Shown one piece after another: positions 40,381 to 51,462 of a stretch of DNA of 64,000 nucleotides. Every line of letters starts with the position of its first letter. Within the stretch, counting starts at the first letter, position 1. Made by a program: the position numbers and the translations under genes. This DNA is from Streptomyces sp. CB02009 (GTDB taxonomy: Bacteria; Actinomycetota; Actinomycetes; Streptomycetales; Streptomycetaceae): the NCBI RefSeq assembly GCF_001905825.1, contig NZ_LIVV01000006.1, positions 310,001-374,000 of the forward strand. The letters are read 5' to 3'. The notes under the pieces are model-generated. The model made no database searches. It was not told the origin of the DNA and saw nothing but the letters and a program-made list of their open reading frames with translations.

Positions 40381-40584
40381 CGTTGTGGGCAATCGTTCCG
40401 CCGGGGCGGAACGGGTGGGCACAACGGACGGCGCCCCTTGCCGGGCCCAGGCTTCCGCGCCCTGACCCGCACCCCGCGCGCGGTGCACTGGTGGTGCGGG
40501 TCCAGGCACGAGGGGCGGAGGCGCCGCCAAGGGCGCCGTCCCGTGTGCCCACCCGTCCCGCCCTGCGGGACGATTGCCCACACG
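40381..40584. repeat. ~204-bp nested inverted repeat (MITE/REP-like element)
   Basis: The left arm 40381-40440 (TTGTGGGCAATCGTTCCGCC onward) is nearly the reverse complement of the right arm 40528-40584. The differences are mostly paired (TTCCGCC-GGGGCGGAA in one, TCCCGCA-GGGCGGGA in the other). Each arm carries its own dyad, and inside the 87-base centre GACCCGCACC (40464-40473) pairs with GGTGCGGGTC (40493-40502). The whole can fold into one branched hairpin. From memory, GTGGGCAATCGTTCC-type elements recur in intergenic regions of many Streptomyces genomes. No transposase is present. Confidence 0.75.
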
Positions 40585-40758
40585 GGGGTGGGCGAGGGGG
40601 CGGGCGCGGGCCTGCACGAGGGGTGGGTTGTGCGGGCGTGGCCCGCACGGGGGGTGTCGGCGTGGGCACGCGAGGGGAGCCCCCTGTGGGATCCGGGGCC
40701 AGAGGGGTGGGCTCGGGCACGTGGTGTGGGGGTGCGCGGGGGGTGCTGGGCGGCCGGG

Positions 40759-42108
40759 TCATTGGGGGGTCGACAGGCGTTCGATGGCGGACATGGGGAC
40801 CGGGAGCCAGTCCGGCCGGTGCCGCGCCTCGTACACGACCTCGTACACCGCCTTGTCCGTCTCGTAGGCCCGCAGCAGCGCCGGATCCGTCCGAGGATCC
40901 GCGCCCGAGGCCTCCGCGTACCCCGTGCAGAACGCCGCGCGGCTCCGCGCCGCCCATTCCGCGTTCCACGGCCGGTGCGTGCGGGCCGCGTAGTCGAAGG
41001 AGCGGAGCATGCCGGCCACGTCGCGGACCGTGGGCTGCGGGCTGCGCCGTTCGTCGAGCGGTTTCGCCGGCTCGCCCTCGAAGTCGATGACGGCCCAGCC
41101 GCCGTCGGACCCCCGCAGGGTCTGCCCGAGGTGCAGGTCGCCGTGGATGCGCTGGACGAACCCGTCGCCCGAGGCGCCGCCCGCCGCCTCGAAGACGGCG
41201 CGCAGGCCGGGGACGAACGGCAGCAGCGCCGGTACGGCCTGCGCCGCCGCGTGCAGCCTGCGGTCCATCGCGGCGGCCAGCTGCTCGGTCTCGGCCCGGT
41301 CGAGCCGGCGGGTCGGCAGCGCCTCCGCGAGGGCGAGGTGGACCTCGGCCGTGGCCCGGCCGAGCGCCCGCGCCTCCGCGGTGAAGTCCCGTCCGTCGGC
41401 GAGCGCGTCGAGCGCGAGCCGCCATCCGTCGCGGGAGTCCCGCAGGTACGGCTGGAGGACGCCCAGGGTGGCCGCCCCGCTCTCGAACCAGGCGACCGGT
41501 GCCGGGACCCGGGCGCAGCCCGCTCCGGCGAGGGCGAGGGGCAGTTCCAGGTCCGGGTTGGCCCCGGGGCTGACCCGGCGGAAGATCTTCAGGATGAACG
41601 AATCTCCGTACACCAGGGACGAGTTGGATTGCTCGGCGTCCAGCATGCGGGGGGCCAGTGCGGGCGGGAGCGCCGTGGTGGCGTGGAAGTGCAGCGGGCC
41701 GGTCCGGCCCGGGGTGCGGAGTCGCTCGTAGAGGAGGCCGGCGAGCCGCGGGTCGCGCAGCCCTTCGTACACGGCGCGTCCGGCGAGCGGTCCCTGCCGG
41801 ATCCGCCCGATCAGGGCGGGGGCGAGGCGGGGCGGGAGCTGGGTCCGTACGCCCAGGAGCAGTTGGTAGCAGTCGGCGGGCGTGTCGGCCGGGCGGCCCG
41901 GCTGTTCGACCCGTACGAGCAGATGGAGGAGGCCGGGGCCCGCGCCGTCCAGGGGCAGCAGCTCGGTGGCCGCGTCCAGCGTGAATCCGGTGACCCGGCG
42001 GCCCTTGCCCGCGAACCAGCGCTGCCGTGGCAGCCATTCGTGGAGCAGGGGGGCGAGGGACGGAAGGAGGGCGTCCGGGGCCCGGGTGGTGGATGCGGTC
42101 TCCGGCAT
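40759..42108 (-). CDS. mak: Maltokinase (Pep2/Mak)
   Basis: Phosphorylates maltose with ATP to maltose 1-phosphate, the substrate of GlgE. The 449-residue protein has an N-terminal cap domain with LLHEWLPRQRWFAGKGRRV and a kinase-like C-lobe with IHGDLHLGQTLRG (catalytic HGDLH) and VIDFEGEPAKPLDERR (metal-binding DFE), as in mycobacterial Mak. I take ATG 42108 (MPETASTTRAP); the frame continues to an upstream ATG at 42159, which would add 17 residues. It follows treS after a 246-base gap, so it may carry its own promoter. Together with TreS it funnels trehalose into alpha-glucan. In many actinobacteria Mak is fused to TreS, but here they are separate. Confidence 0.94.
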   Translation of the reverse strand: MPETASTTRAPDALLPSLAPLLHEWLPRQRWFAGKGRRVTGFTLDAATELLPLDGAGPGLLHLLVRVEQPGRPADTPADCYQLLLGVRTQLPPRLAPALIGRIRQGPLAGRAVYEGLRDPRLAGLLYERLRTPGRTGPLHFHATTALPPALAPRMLDAEQSNSSLVYGDSFILKIFRRVSPGANPDLELPLALAGAGCARVPAPVAWFESGAATLGVLQPYLRDSRDGWRLALDALADGRDFTAEARALGRATAEVHLALAEALPTRRLDRAETEQLAAAMDRRLHAAAQAVPALLPFVPGLRAVFEAAGGASGDGFVQRIHGDLHLGQTLRGSDGGWAVIDFEGEPAKPLDERRSPQPTVRDVAGMLRSFDYAARTHRPWNAEWAARSRAAFCTGYAEASGADPRTDPALLRAYETDKAVYEVVYEARHRPDWLPVPMSAIERLSTPQ

Positions 42109-42354
42109 GGCATCGCGTCCTTTCCCCGGGGCGCGCAGTTGGCTGTCGTATGCGTTCAAATGCGCAGAGTGTCCCGGATGGCGGCTGGGGCTGTCCGGAT
42201 GTGCGGGACGTGTCGGAGGGGGAAGATCCGTATGGGCCCGGCAAGAAGGCCCGTATGGACCTGAATCGTGCTGCGGAACGTGTGTGGGTCACAGTGCCCA
42301 GAGTGGGACGGGAGGAAACCGCCCCACCCCGGACGAATCCGAACTGACCGGCGG

Positions 42355-44045
<1,691 letters not shown>

Positions 44046-44049
<4 letters not shown>

Positions 44050-46127
44050 GAGGTGGGTGACCCTCCGGTCTGCGGGGACGGTCGCAGGACGAGGACGTGC
44101 GCGGGTGTGACACCCGGCTCTAGGCGCACGTAGCTGGTCCTGCCCCAGTGATAGGTCTCGCCGGTGAGCTCGTCGCGCACCGGCGCGGTCTCGTGCCAGT
44201 CGAGGCCGAGTTCCGGCATGTCCAACGAGAGCGTCGCCTCCTGGGTGTGGTGCGGGTCGAGGTTGACGACCACCAGAACGATGTTCGAACCCGAACGCTT
44301 GCTGTACGCGATCACCTGCGGGTTGTCCGTGTCATGGAAGCTGAGGTTCCGCAGCCGGCGCAGGGCCGGGTGGCGGCGCCTGATCCGGTTCAGGGCGGTG
44401 ATCAGCGGTGTGATCGTCCTCCCCGCGCGCTCCGCCGACTCCCAGTCACGCGGACGGAGTTGGTACTTCTCCGAGTCCAGGTACTCCTCGCTGCCGTCCC
44501 GCAGCGGGGTGCCCTCGCACAGCTCGTACCCGGCGTACATGCCCCACGAGGGCGAGAGCGTCGCCGCGAGCACCGCGCGCGCCTCGAACGCCGGCCGACC
44601 GCCCTCCTGCAGGTAGGCGTGCAGGATGTCCGGGGTGTTCACGAAGAAGTTCGGCCGCATCTGCGCCGCCGTCTCGCCGGACAGCTCCGTCAGGTACTCC
44701 GTGAGCTCCTCCTTGCTGTTCCGCCAGGTGAAGTACGTGTACGACTGCTGGAAGCCGATCGCGCCGAGCGTCCGCATCATCGCGGGCCGGGTGAAGGCCT
44801 CCGCCAGGAAGATCACGTCCGGGTCGGCGGCGTTGATCTCGCCGATCACCCGCTCCCAGAACACCACCGGCTTGGTGTGCGGGTTGTCGACGCGGAAGAT
44901 CCGTACCCCGTGGTCCATCCAGTGCCGGAGGATCCGCACGGTCTCGCGGACGATCCCGTCCATGTCGACGTCGAACGCGATCGGATAGATGTCCTGGTAC
45001 TTCTTCGGGGGGTTCTCGGCGTACGCGATCGAGCCGTCCGGACGGTGGTGGAACCACTCCGGGTGCTTCTCCACCCACGGGTGGTCCGGGGAGCACTGGA
45101 GCGCGAAGTCCAGGGCGATCTCCAGCCGCAGCTCCCTGGCCCGCGCCACGAACGCGTCGAAGTCCTCGAAGGTCCCCAGGTCCGGGTGGAGCGCGTCGTG
45201 CCCGCCCTCCGGCGAACCGATCGCCCACGGCACGCCGACGTCGTTCGGCGTCGCGGAGAGGGAGTTGTTGGGGCCCTTGCGGTGGGTCTCGCCGATGGGG
45301 TGCACCGGCGGCAGGTAGACCACGTCGAAGCCCATCGCCGCCACCGCGGGGAGCCGCTCGGCGGCGGTGCGGAAGTTCCCCGGGACCGTGCGGCCCTTGA
45401 CCTTCCGTACGCCCTCGGAGCGCGGGAAGAACTCGTACCAGGAACCGAACAGGGCGCGCTCCCGCTCCACCTGGAGGGGCAACGCGGGCGAGGAGGACAG
45501 GAGTTCGCGCAGCGGGTGCCGGTCGAGGGACTCGACGACCCGGGGGTTCAGGGCCGCCGCGAGCCGGACCGCCGCGGGCCGGGACGCGTCGCGCAGCGCG
45601 TCCGCGGCGGCGAGCACGGCCTCCCGGGCGCCGCCCTTCTTCGGGACGCCCTTCGCCGCCCGCTCGTGCAGCTCGGCGCCCTCGGCGAGGACCAGCTCGG
45701 AGTCGATGCCGGCCGGGATCTTGATCTTCGCCGTGTGGCGCCAGGTGGCCACCGGGTCGCTCCACGCCTCCACGGTGTACGTCCACAGGCCCTCGGCGTC
45801 CGGGGTGACCTCGGCCCCCCACCGGTCGGTGCCCGGCGCCAGCTCGCGCATCGGGGTCCAGGGGCCGGGGCGGCCCGAGGGGCCGTGCAGCACGACATTG
45901 GCGGCGACCGCGTCGTGGCCCTCGCGGAAGACGGTCGCCGTCACCTCGAAGGATTCTCCGGCCACCGCCTTGGCGGGGCGCCGGCCGCAGTCGACCAGCG
46001 GGCGTACGTCCAGTACGGGAATGCGTCCCATGAGCGGATTCACAGCATCACCTGACGGGTTACGGGGGTGCGGGTGGTGGTTGTGCGCTCTTTCTAGCTC
46101 CGTCGACGGCCGACGGGTTGCGGGCAT
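44046..46127 (-). CDS. glgE: Alpha-1,4-glucan:maltose-1-phosphate maltosyltransferase GlgE
   Basis: Transfers maltosyl units from alpha-maltose 1-phosphate to alpha-glucan; this is a non-glycogenin route to glycogen-like storage polymer in actinobacteria. The 693 residues include the N-terminal domain ([41 protein letters not shown]), the GH13 barrel with [29 protein letters not shown] (nucleophile Asp) and [11 protein letters not shown] (acid Glu), and a C-terminal beta domain. I keep ATG 46127 because CAGGAG precedes it and the MPAT start resembles the S. coelicolor enzyme as I remember it; starts at 46043 and 46031 are alternatives. It is the first gene of glgE-treS. The glgP gene that I expect beside it lies 8 kb away, beyond an accessory block. 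Confidence 0.96.
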
Positions 46128-46302
46128 GGCCGCTCCTGTCCGCGTTCACTCGGATGGCGGGTCCACAGGGATGAACAGAGGTCACGGGGAGACGGGTTCG
46201 GGGGACTACCGGTGAAGCCTTCCCACCGTCCTCGGGTGGGCAATCCCGGCGCTTTGTTAACTACTAGGGCGTAGCCGAAGCGGCAAGCACAGGACCCGGA
46301 CA

Positions 46303-46332
46303 AAGAAAAGACCCCGCCCTTGTGGGGCGGGG
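46303..46332 (-). terminator. Rho-independent terminator of the NmrA-type reductase gene
   Basis: Read on the minus strand, CCCCGCCC pairs with GGGCGGGG around a five-base loop and is followed by CTTTTCTTTG, a good T-tract. It starts 20 bases after the stop at 46352 and shields glgE from read-through. Confidence 0.85.
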
Positions 46333-46351
46333 ACTGTTCCACGGGCCGCGG

Positions 46352-47278
46352 TCAGTGCCGCGAGGACTCGCCGGAAGACCAGACCTGCCACGGCTGGCGG
46401 GCGACCCACTCCTCCACAGGAGGCGGTTCCAGGCCCAGTACCTCCGTCGACACGCCGTCGTCGTCCGCCATCAGGAGCGGATCGGCCCCGCTCGCCATGA
46501 AGTGGTAGATCCCGGCCACACCGGCCGCCGTCTCCGGGCCCAGCAGCCGGCCGAGGCTCCGTTCGAAAGCGGCCGGATCCAGCTCCTCGTACCGCACCGC
46601 CCGGCCGAGCCCGCGGCCGAACGCCGCCGCGAGCTCGCCGCCCGTCAGCGAGCGTTCCCCGCCGATGTCGAACGTCCGGCCCTCCAGGTCCTCCCGGCTG
46701 AGCGCCGCGAGCGCCGCCTCCGCCAGACCCCGGTGCGACAGCCACGCGGTCCGCGCGGCCGCCGGCAGCGGATAGGCGAGCACGCCGTCGTCGACCAGGG
46801 AGGGCCCGTTCCACGGCGAGAACAGGTTGTCCAGGTACACCGGCGGCCGGATCACCACCAGCGGCACCCCGCTGTCCCGCAGCACCCGCTCCGCGAGCCG
46901 CCGCGTCTCGAAGGCGGCCACGTCCGTCGGACCCAGCGGGATCCGGGTGTTGGAGTTGAAGACCAGCCGCTCCGTGCCCGCCTCCAGGGCCGCCGCCGCG
47001 ACGTTCCGCGCGTACGCCTCCACCCGCTCGCCCTCGTACACCAGCGGCATCGTCATGAACGCGTGCGTCGTCCCCTCGAACAGCCGCCGCACATCGTCCG
47101 GACGGCCCAGGTCGCCGGCCACGAAGGCGGCCCCCGGCAGCGGCGGCCGGTCCGCCGACGGCCGCCGCGTCAGCGTGTGGACCCGGTGGTGCCGCTCGGT
47201 CAGCAGACGGGCCACCGCACCCCCCTGGAACCCCGTCGCGCCCACGACCGCCACCCGCATCGGAATCTCACTGGACAT
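46352..47278 (-). CDS. NmrA-type NAD(P)-binding protein (atypical SDR)
   Basis: A 308-residue Rossmann-fold protein: MRVAVVGATGFQGGAVARLLTERHHRVHTLTRRPSADR carries the GxxGxxG nucleotide motif with the Arg pair that favours NADP. VFNSNTRIPLGPTDVAAFETRRLAERVLRDSGVPLVVIRPPVYLDNLF fits the NmrA/HSCARG-like or quinone reductase-like branch, in which the catalytic Tyr-Lys pair is often missing; no YxxxK is evident here. It could be a redox sensor or a reductase. ATG 47278 (MSSEIP) is taken, with a second in-frame ATG at 47260. It is divergent from an AraC-type regulator across 118 bases and has its own terminator. It may belong to the accessory block but is not in the monooxygenase operon. Confidence 0.85.
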   Translation of the reverse strand: MSSEIPMRVAVVGATGFQGGAVARLLTERHHRVHTLTRRPSADRPPLPGAAFVAGDLGRPDDVRRLFEGTTHAFMTMPLVYEGERVEAYARNVAAAALEAGTERLVFNSNTRIPLGPTDVAAFETRRLAERVLRDSGVPLVVIRPPVYLDNLFSPWNGPSLVDDGVLAYPLPAAARTAWLSHRGLAEAALAALSREDLEGRTFDIGGERSLTGGELAAAFGRGLGRAVRYEELDPAAFERSLGRLLGPETAAGVAGIYHFMASGADPLLMADDDGVSTEVLGLEPPPVEEWVARQPWQVWSSGESSRH

Positions 47279-47396
47279 AGGTGTCTGAGCCCCTTCGATA
47301 GACTTTCCCGGCTGTGGTGTCGGCGTCTTTCCAGGCTCGCCGCCACGGCTTCGGCCGTTCAATTAACAAACCGGGGCGGAAGTTGAAGGATCGTCC

Positions 47397-48380
47397 ATGG
47401 CAATCGTGGGAACCGACCGTCACGCGCAGCAGCCCGAGCTGGAAGAGCAGGACGACCTGCTGAGCGAACTGCTCAAACCCCTCCGGCTCACCGGAGTCTT
47501 CGACAGCCGCTGGCACGTCCGCGCCCCCTGGGCCATCGAGGGCGACGCCGAACGCAGCTGCGCCGTCCTCCACTACGTCGTCGAGGGCGACTGCTGGATC
47601 ACCACCGAGGCCGAGGCCCCGGTCGAACTGCACGCCGGCGACCTCGTCGTCTTCCCGACCGGCACCGCCCACCGCCTCTCCGACCGGCCCGACCGCCAGG
47701 GCCTCCCGCTCAAGGCCGTCCTGCCCGAGCGGCAGCCCGGCACCTCAGGCGAGATCGTCATCGAGGGCAGCGGCCCCGAGAGCCGGCTGCTCTGCGCCGG
47801 ACTGCACTACGACGCCAGCGCCGCCACCGGCCTCTACACCTCGCTGCCCTGGGCACTCGTCCTCGACGGACCCCAGGTCGCCCGCGAGCCGCTGCTCCGC
47901 GACACCCTGCGGCTGCTCGCCGCCCCCGACCGGCCCGTCGGCCCCGGCGACCGGCTCATCACCCTGCGCGCCTTCGAGATGGCCCTGGTCCTCGCGCTCC
48001 GGCCGCTGCTCCGCGAACTCGCCGGCAACCCCGCCTCGCTGCCCCTGCTCCGGCACCGCGGGATCAGCCGGGCCGTCGTCATGATGGCCACCCGGTTCGC
48101 CGAACCCTGGACCATCGACTCCCTCGCCCGGGAGGTCGGCATGTCCCGCTCCGCGTTCACCGCCTCCTTCCGCGACCTGGTCGGCGAGTCACCCGCCCGG
48201 TACCTCGCCGCCCGCCGCATGCAGGAGGCCGGCCGGCTCCTCACCGAGACCTCCCTCCCGCAGTCGGCCGTGCCCGCCCGCGTCGGCTACCAGAGCGCCG
48301 TCGGCTTCCACCTCGCCTTCCGCAAGTGGTTCGGGGTGACCCCCGGGGAGTACCGCTCCGGAGCCGACCGGGCCGCCTGA
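47397..48380 (+). CDS. AraC family regulator with N-terminal cupin-like domain
   Basis: A 327-residue regulator. The N-terminal half resembles the AraC-binding cupin domain (residues about 25-190: LLKPLRLTGVFDSRWHVRAPWAIEGDAERSCAVLHYVVEGDCWI...VELHAGDLVVFPTGTAHRL). The C-terminal two-HTH AraC domain spans about residues 225-320 (HRGISRAVVMMATRFAEPWTIDSLAREVGMSRSAFTASFRDLVGESPARYLAARRMQEAGRLL...VGYQSAVGFHLAFRKWFGVTPGEYR). ATG 47397 follows GAAGGATC. It sits between the divergent NmrA-type gene and the downstream monooxygenase-exporter-PrnB-like-hydroxylase operon, so it is the natural candidate regulator of either. The effector is unknown. Confidence 0.92.
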   Translation: MAIVGTDRHAQQPELEEQDDLLSELLKPLRLTGVFDSRWHVRAPWAIEGDAERSCAVLHYVVEGDCWITTEAEAPVELHAGDLVVFPTGTAHRLSDRPDRQGLPLKAVLPERQPGTSGEIVIEGSGPESRLLCAGLHYDASAATGLYTSLPWALVLDGPQVAREPLLRDTLRLLAAPDRPVGPGDRLITLRAFEMALVLALRPLLRELAGNPASLPLLRHRGISRAVVMMATRFAEPWTIDSLAREVGMSRSAFTASFRDLVGESPARYLAARRMQEAGRLLTETSLPQSAVPARVGYQSAVGFHLAFRKWFGVTPGEYRSGADRAA

Positions 48381-48418
48381 AGCAGGGCGGACCGCCCCCG
48401 GAACGGCCGGCGGACGGC

Positions 48419-48442
48419 CGCCCGGACGGTCTCCTCCGGGCG
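48419..48442 (+). terminator. Hairpin after the AraC gene
   Basis: An eight-bp stem (CGCCCGGA/TCCGGGCG) with an eight-base loop, extendable with mismatches by GCGGAC/GTCCGC, 39 bases after the AraC stop. It separates the regulator from the monooxygenase operon, whose promoter should lie in 48443-48580. I could not pick out a convincing -35/-10 pair there. Confidence 0.55.
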
Positions 48443-48595
48443 TCCGCGCCGCCCCCGACCCGCCGACCTGACATCTTCGGGACTCCCTGGCCGGTTCTTA
48501 AGGACCCCTGGACGGACGCTCATTGTCCGGACGGGGCGCCCCGGACAGGCTCGGGACCGGCACAGCCGTGACACCCGAGGAGAGGCGACACACCG

Positions 48596-50026
48596 GTGAC
48601 GAGGTCCGGGCAGGAGTATCTGGAGGGGCTGCGCGACGGGCGCGAGATCTGGCTCGGCGGGGAACGGGTCAAGGACGTCACCGCCCACCCGGCCTTCCGG
48701 TCCACCGCGGCCTCCTTCGCCGGGCTCTACGACCTCGCCGACGACCCCGTCCACCGCCCCGTCCTCGTCCGGGGCGGGGCGCGCCGCGCGTACGCCGTGC
48801 CCCGCTCGTACGAGGACCTCGTCGCCCGCCGCCGCGCCTTCCGCACCACCGCCCGGGCCAGCTTCGGCTTCCTCGGCCGCACCCCCGACTACATGGCCGC
48901 CGGCGCGGCCGGGTTCGCCGCCGCGCCCGCCGTCTTCACCGGCGCGGCCTTCGACGGCGCCGAGCACGCCCTCGCCTTCCACCGCCGGCTCACCGAGGGC
49001 GACCTGCACTGCGCGTTCACCCTCGGCAACCCGCCCCCGGGCCACGGCGGCGAGGACCTCACCCTGCGGGTCGTGGCGGAACGGGACGGCGGGATCGTCG
49101 TCCGCGGCGCCAAGACCGTCGGCACGGGCGCCGTCTTCGCCGACGAGATCCTCGTCGGCACCATCGAACCGCTCGCCGCCGACGACCTCGCGCACGCCGT
49201 GACCTTCGCCGTACGCCCCGACACCCCCGGACTCAAGCTGATCTCCCGCACCTCGTACGAGGAAGGCGCCCGGTCCGTCTTCGACCACCCGCTGTCCTCC
49301 CGGTACGACGAGAACGACGCGATGCTGGTCTGCGAGGACGTCCACGTGCCCTGGGAACGGGTCCTCACCCACCGCGACCCGGCCACCACCGGCGCCGTCT
49401 GGTGGCAGACCCCCGCCTACCTCAACTTCGTCCACCAGTCCGCGACCCGCTTCTGGACCAAGCTGGAGTTCCTCACCGGACTCGCCCTCCTCATCACCCG
49501 CTCGAACGGCACCGAGACCCTCCCGCCCGTCCAGCAGGCCGTCGGCCGGCTCCTCGGCATGGTCGCCCAGGCCAAGGCCTTCGTACTCGCCGCCGAGGCC
49601 TCGTACGAGCAGGTCGACGGCGGGCGCGGCGGCGTCCGCCCCGGGCAGGACATCTCCTTCGCCCAGCGGATCATGGCCGGCGAGCTCTACCCGCGGGCCG
49701 TCCAGGACATCAGGCTCCTCGCCGGCGGCGCCCTCGTCCAGCTGCCCACCGGCGGCCGGGACCTCCTCCACCCCGAACTCGGGCCCCTGGTCCGCCGCTA
49801 CTTCGGCACCACCGGCCACCCCGCGGAGGACCGCGTCAAACTCCTCAAACTCGCCTGGGACGCCCTCGGTTCCGAGTTCGCCGGACGCCACGAGCAGTAC
49901 GAGCGCCTCTACCACGGGGCCCCGCACGTCTACCTGACCATGCAGACCTGGGCCGGAGCCGCCGACGACTGCGAGAACCTCGCCCAGGCCTGCCTCGACG
50001 GCTACGGCCTCGGGACGACCCGGTGA
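48596..50026 (+). CDS. HpaB/PvcC-type FADH2-dependent aromatic monooxygenase
   Basis: A 476-residue protein of the 4-hydroxyphenylacetate 3-hydroxylase family (acyl-CoA dehydrogenase fold), the oxygenase part of two-component systems that hydroxylate phenols, tyrosines or indole-type rings using reduced flavin supplied by a partner. Family features are SGQEYLEGLRDGREIWLGGERVKDVTAHPAFR at the start, HCAFTLGNPP, GGIVVRGAKTVGTGAVFADEILVG, FDHPLSSRYDENDAMLVCEDVHVPWERVLTHRD and the C-terminal GAADDCENLAQACLDGYGL. No flavin reductase is encoded nearby, so a general cellular reductase would have to serve. GTG 48596 follows GAGGAGAGG. Its stop overlaps the start of the exporter gene (GTGA). It is the first gene of the four-gene accessory operon. 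The substrate is unknown. Confidence 0.9.
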   Translation: MTRSGQEYLEGLRDGREIWLGGERVKDVTAHPAFRSTAASFAGLYDLADDPVHRPVLVRGGARRAYAVPRSYEDLVARRRAFRTTARASFGFLGRTPDYMAAGAAGFAAAPAVFTGAAFDGAEHALAFHRRLTEGDLHCAFTLGNPPPGHGGEDLTLRVVAERDGGIVVRGAKTVGTGAVFADEILVGTIEPLAADDLAHAVTFAVRPDTPGLKLISRTSYEEGARSVFDHPLSSRYDENDAMLVCEDVHVPWERVLTHRDPATTGAVWWQTPAYLNFVHQSATRFWTKLEFLTGLALLITRSNGTETLPPVQQAVGRLLGMVAQAKAFVLAAEASYEQVDGGRGGVRPGQDISFAQRIMAGELYPRAVQDIRLLAGGALVQLPTGGRDLLHPELGPLVRRYFGTTGHPAEDRVKLLKLAWDALGSEFAGRHEQYERLYHGAPHVYLTMQTWAGAADDCENLAQACLDGYGLGTTR

Positions 50027-51462
50027 CGACCGGACCGGTGCCACGGCGCGGGGCACTCGCCCTGCTGGCCGCCACCCAACTGCTCCTCATCATGGACACC
50101 GCGATCGTCAACGTCGCGCTGCCGTCCGTCGGCGAGGACCTCACGGCCGGCTCCGCGGACCTCTCCTGGGTCGCCAACGCCTACCTCATCACCTTCGGCG
50201 GGCTCCTCCTCCTCGGCGGCCGGACCGCCGACCTCCTCGGCCACCGGCGGGTCTTCCTCGGCGGCCTCGGCCTGCTCGCCGTCGCCTCCGCCGCCGGTGG
50301 CCTCGCCCCCGGCGCCGACGCCCTCGTCGCGGCCCGCGCCGCCCAGGGCGTCGGCGCCGCGCTGGCCGCGGCCGCCGCCTTCGCCCTGCTCCTGCTGCTC
50401 TTCCCCGACGGGCCCGCCCGGCACCGGGCGCTCGGCGTGTTCGCCGCGATGGGCGGCCTCGGCGGCGTCCTCGGCACGGTCCTCGGCGGCGTCCTCACCG
50501 ACCTGCTCGGCTGGCGCTCCACGTTCTGGCTGAACGTGCTGCTCGCGGCGGCCCTCGCCGTCGCCGCCCTGCTCGTCCTCGACCGCCGCACCGGCCCCGT
50601 CCGGCACGGCGGCTTCGACCTCGCCGGGGCACTCACCGCGACGGCCGGACTCGGCCTCGTCGCCTCCGCGCTGGTCGGCGCGGCCGACGCCGGATGGCTG
50701 TCCGCCCGTACCCTCGGCGCCGCGGGAGCGGGCCTCGCGCTGCTGCTCGCCTTCACCGCCGTCGAGGCCAGGGCCGCCACGCCCCTCGTCCCGCCGTCCG
50801 TCCTGAGGCGGCCCGCGCTCCGGCTCTCCAACCTGCTGGCCGCGCTCGCCCAGACCACCCTGTTCCCGATGTTCTTCCTGGTCAGCCTCCACCTCCAGAA
50901 CGTCCTCGGGTACGCGCCGCTCGGCGGCGGCCTCGGCCTGCTGCCGCTGTCGCTCGTCGTCGTCGCGGTCGCCCCGCAGACCGGACGGCTCATCTTCCGG
51001 ATCGGCCTGCACCGGACGATGACCCTGGGATTCGTCCTGCTGTGCGCGGGGACCCTGTGGCTCGCCCTGGCCCTCACCCCCGACGGCGGCTTCGCGCGCA
51101 CGATCCTCGCCCCGAGCCTGCTCCTGGGCGCCGCCCTGCCGCTCGTCATGGTCACCACGAACGTGGCGGCCACCGCGGAGTCACCGGCCGAGGAGACCGG
51201 ACTCGCCTCCGGACTCGTCAACACCAGCCAGCAGTTCGGCTCCGTCCTCGGCCTCGCCGTCCTGGTCGCCGTCGCCGCGAGCCGGACGGAGGCCGTCGAC
51301 GCGGCCCGCGCCGCCGCCGAGACCGCCGGGCACCGCGCCGCGCTGCTCACCGGCGCCGCCCTCGCCGCCGCGGCCGCCCTCCTCTCTCTCCGCCTCCACC
51401 CGCCGAGACGGACCCCGGGACCGTCCCCGTCCCCCGGGCACCGGGTCCCGGACCGCCGCTGA
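50023..51462 (+). CDS. MFS exporter, DHA2 (14-helix) type
   Basis: A 479-residue drug:H+ antiporter-like protein. Motifs are LLLIMDTAIVNVALPSVGEDL (DHA2 motif D1-like), WVANAYLITFGGLLLLGGRTADLLGHRRVFLGGL (motif A), GVGAALAAAAAFALLLLLFP and GGVLGTVLGGVLTDLLGWRSTFWLNV (motif C). About 13-14 helices are predicted. The start GTG 50023 overlaps the monooxygenase stop, so the genes are translationally coupled. It most likely exports the product of the adjacent biosynthetic enzymes, and also provides self-resistance if the product is toxic. The tail is Pro/Ser-rich. No dedicated TetR regulator flanks it; the upstream AraC gene may control the whole operon. Confidence 0.92.
   Translation: MTTGPVPRRGALALLAATQLLLIMDTAIVNVALPSVGEDLTAGSADLSWVANAYLITFGGLLLLGGRTADLLGHRRVFLGGLGLLAVASAAGGLAPGADALVAARAAQGVGAALAAAAAFALLLLLFPDGPARHRALGVFAAMGGLGGVLGTVLGGVLTDLLGWRSTFWLNVLLAAALAVAALLVLDRRTGPVRHGGFDLAGALTATAGLGLVASALVGAADAGWLSARTLGAAGAGLALLLAFTAVEARAATPLVPPSVLRRPALRLSNLLAALAQTTLFPMFFLVSLHLQNVLGYAPLGGGLGLLPLSLVVVAVAPQTGRLIFRIGLHRTMTLGFVLLCAGTLWLALALTPDGGFARTILAPSLLLGAALPLVMVTTNVAATAESPAEETGLASGLVNTSQQFGSVLGLAVLVAVAASRTEAVDAARAAAETAGHRAALLTGAALAAAAALLSLRLHPPRRTPGPSPSPGHRVPDRR

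Larger units (their letters stand above)
40057..40758. other. 702-bp intergenic region with several repeat structures
   Basis: No gene is supported between mak and glgB; several long open frames on both strands cross it only because of its extreme GC content. It contains three ~30-bp tandem units (40232-40322), further TTCCGCCGGGGCGGA-type elements (near 40350 and 40396), a nested inverted repeat of about 204 bp (40381-40584), and the glgB ribosome site region near 40066. The segment 40590-40750 is G-rich on the plus strand without evident structure. Confidence 0.75.

Noticed and set aside
40232-40584. Possible CRISPR array
   Set aside because: Units are degenerate and directly abutting with no unique spacers of constant length, and no cas gene is in the window.
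37810-42264. A 1484-codon plus-strand frame across glgB, the repeat region and mak
   Set aside because: It is antisense to two recognised enzymes and reads mostly Arg, Gly, Val and His with no domain.
46128-46351. Attachment site or insertion scar at the glgE side of the accessory block
   Set aside because: No tRNA 3' end, direct repeat shared with the other side, integrase or transposase was found; only a terminator and promoter-sized DNA are there.
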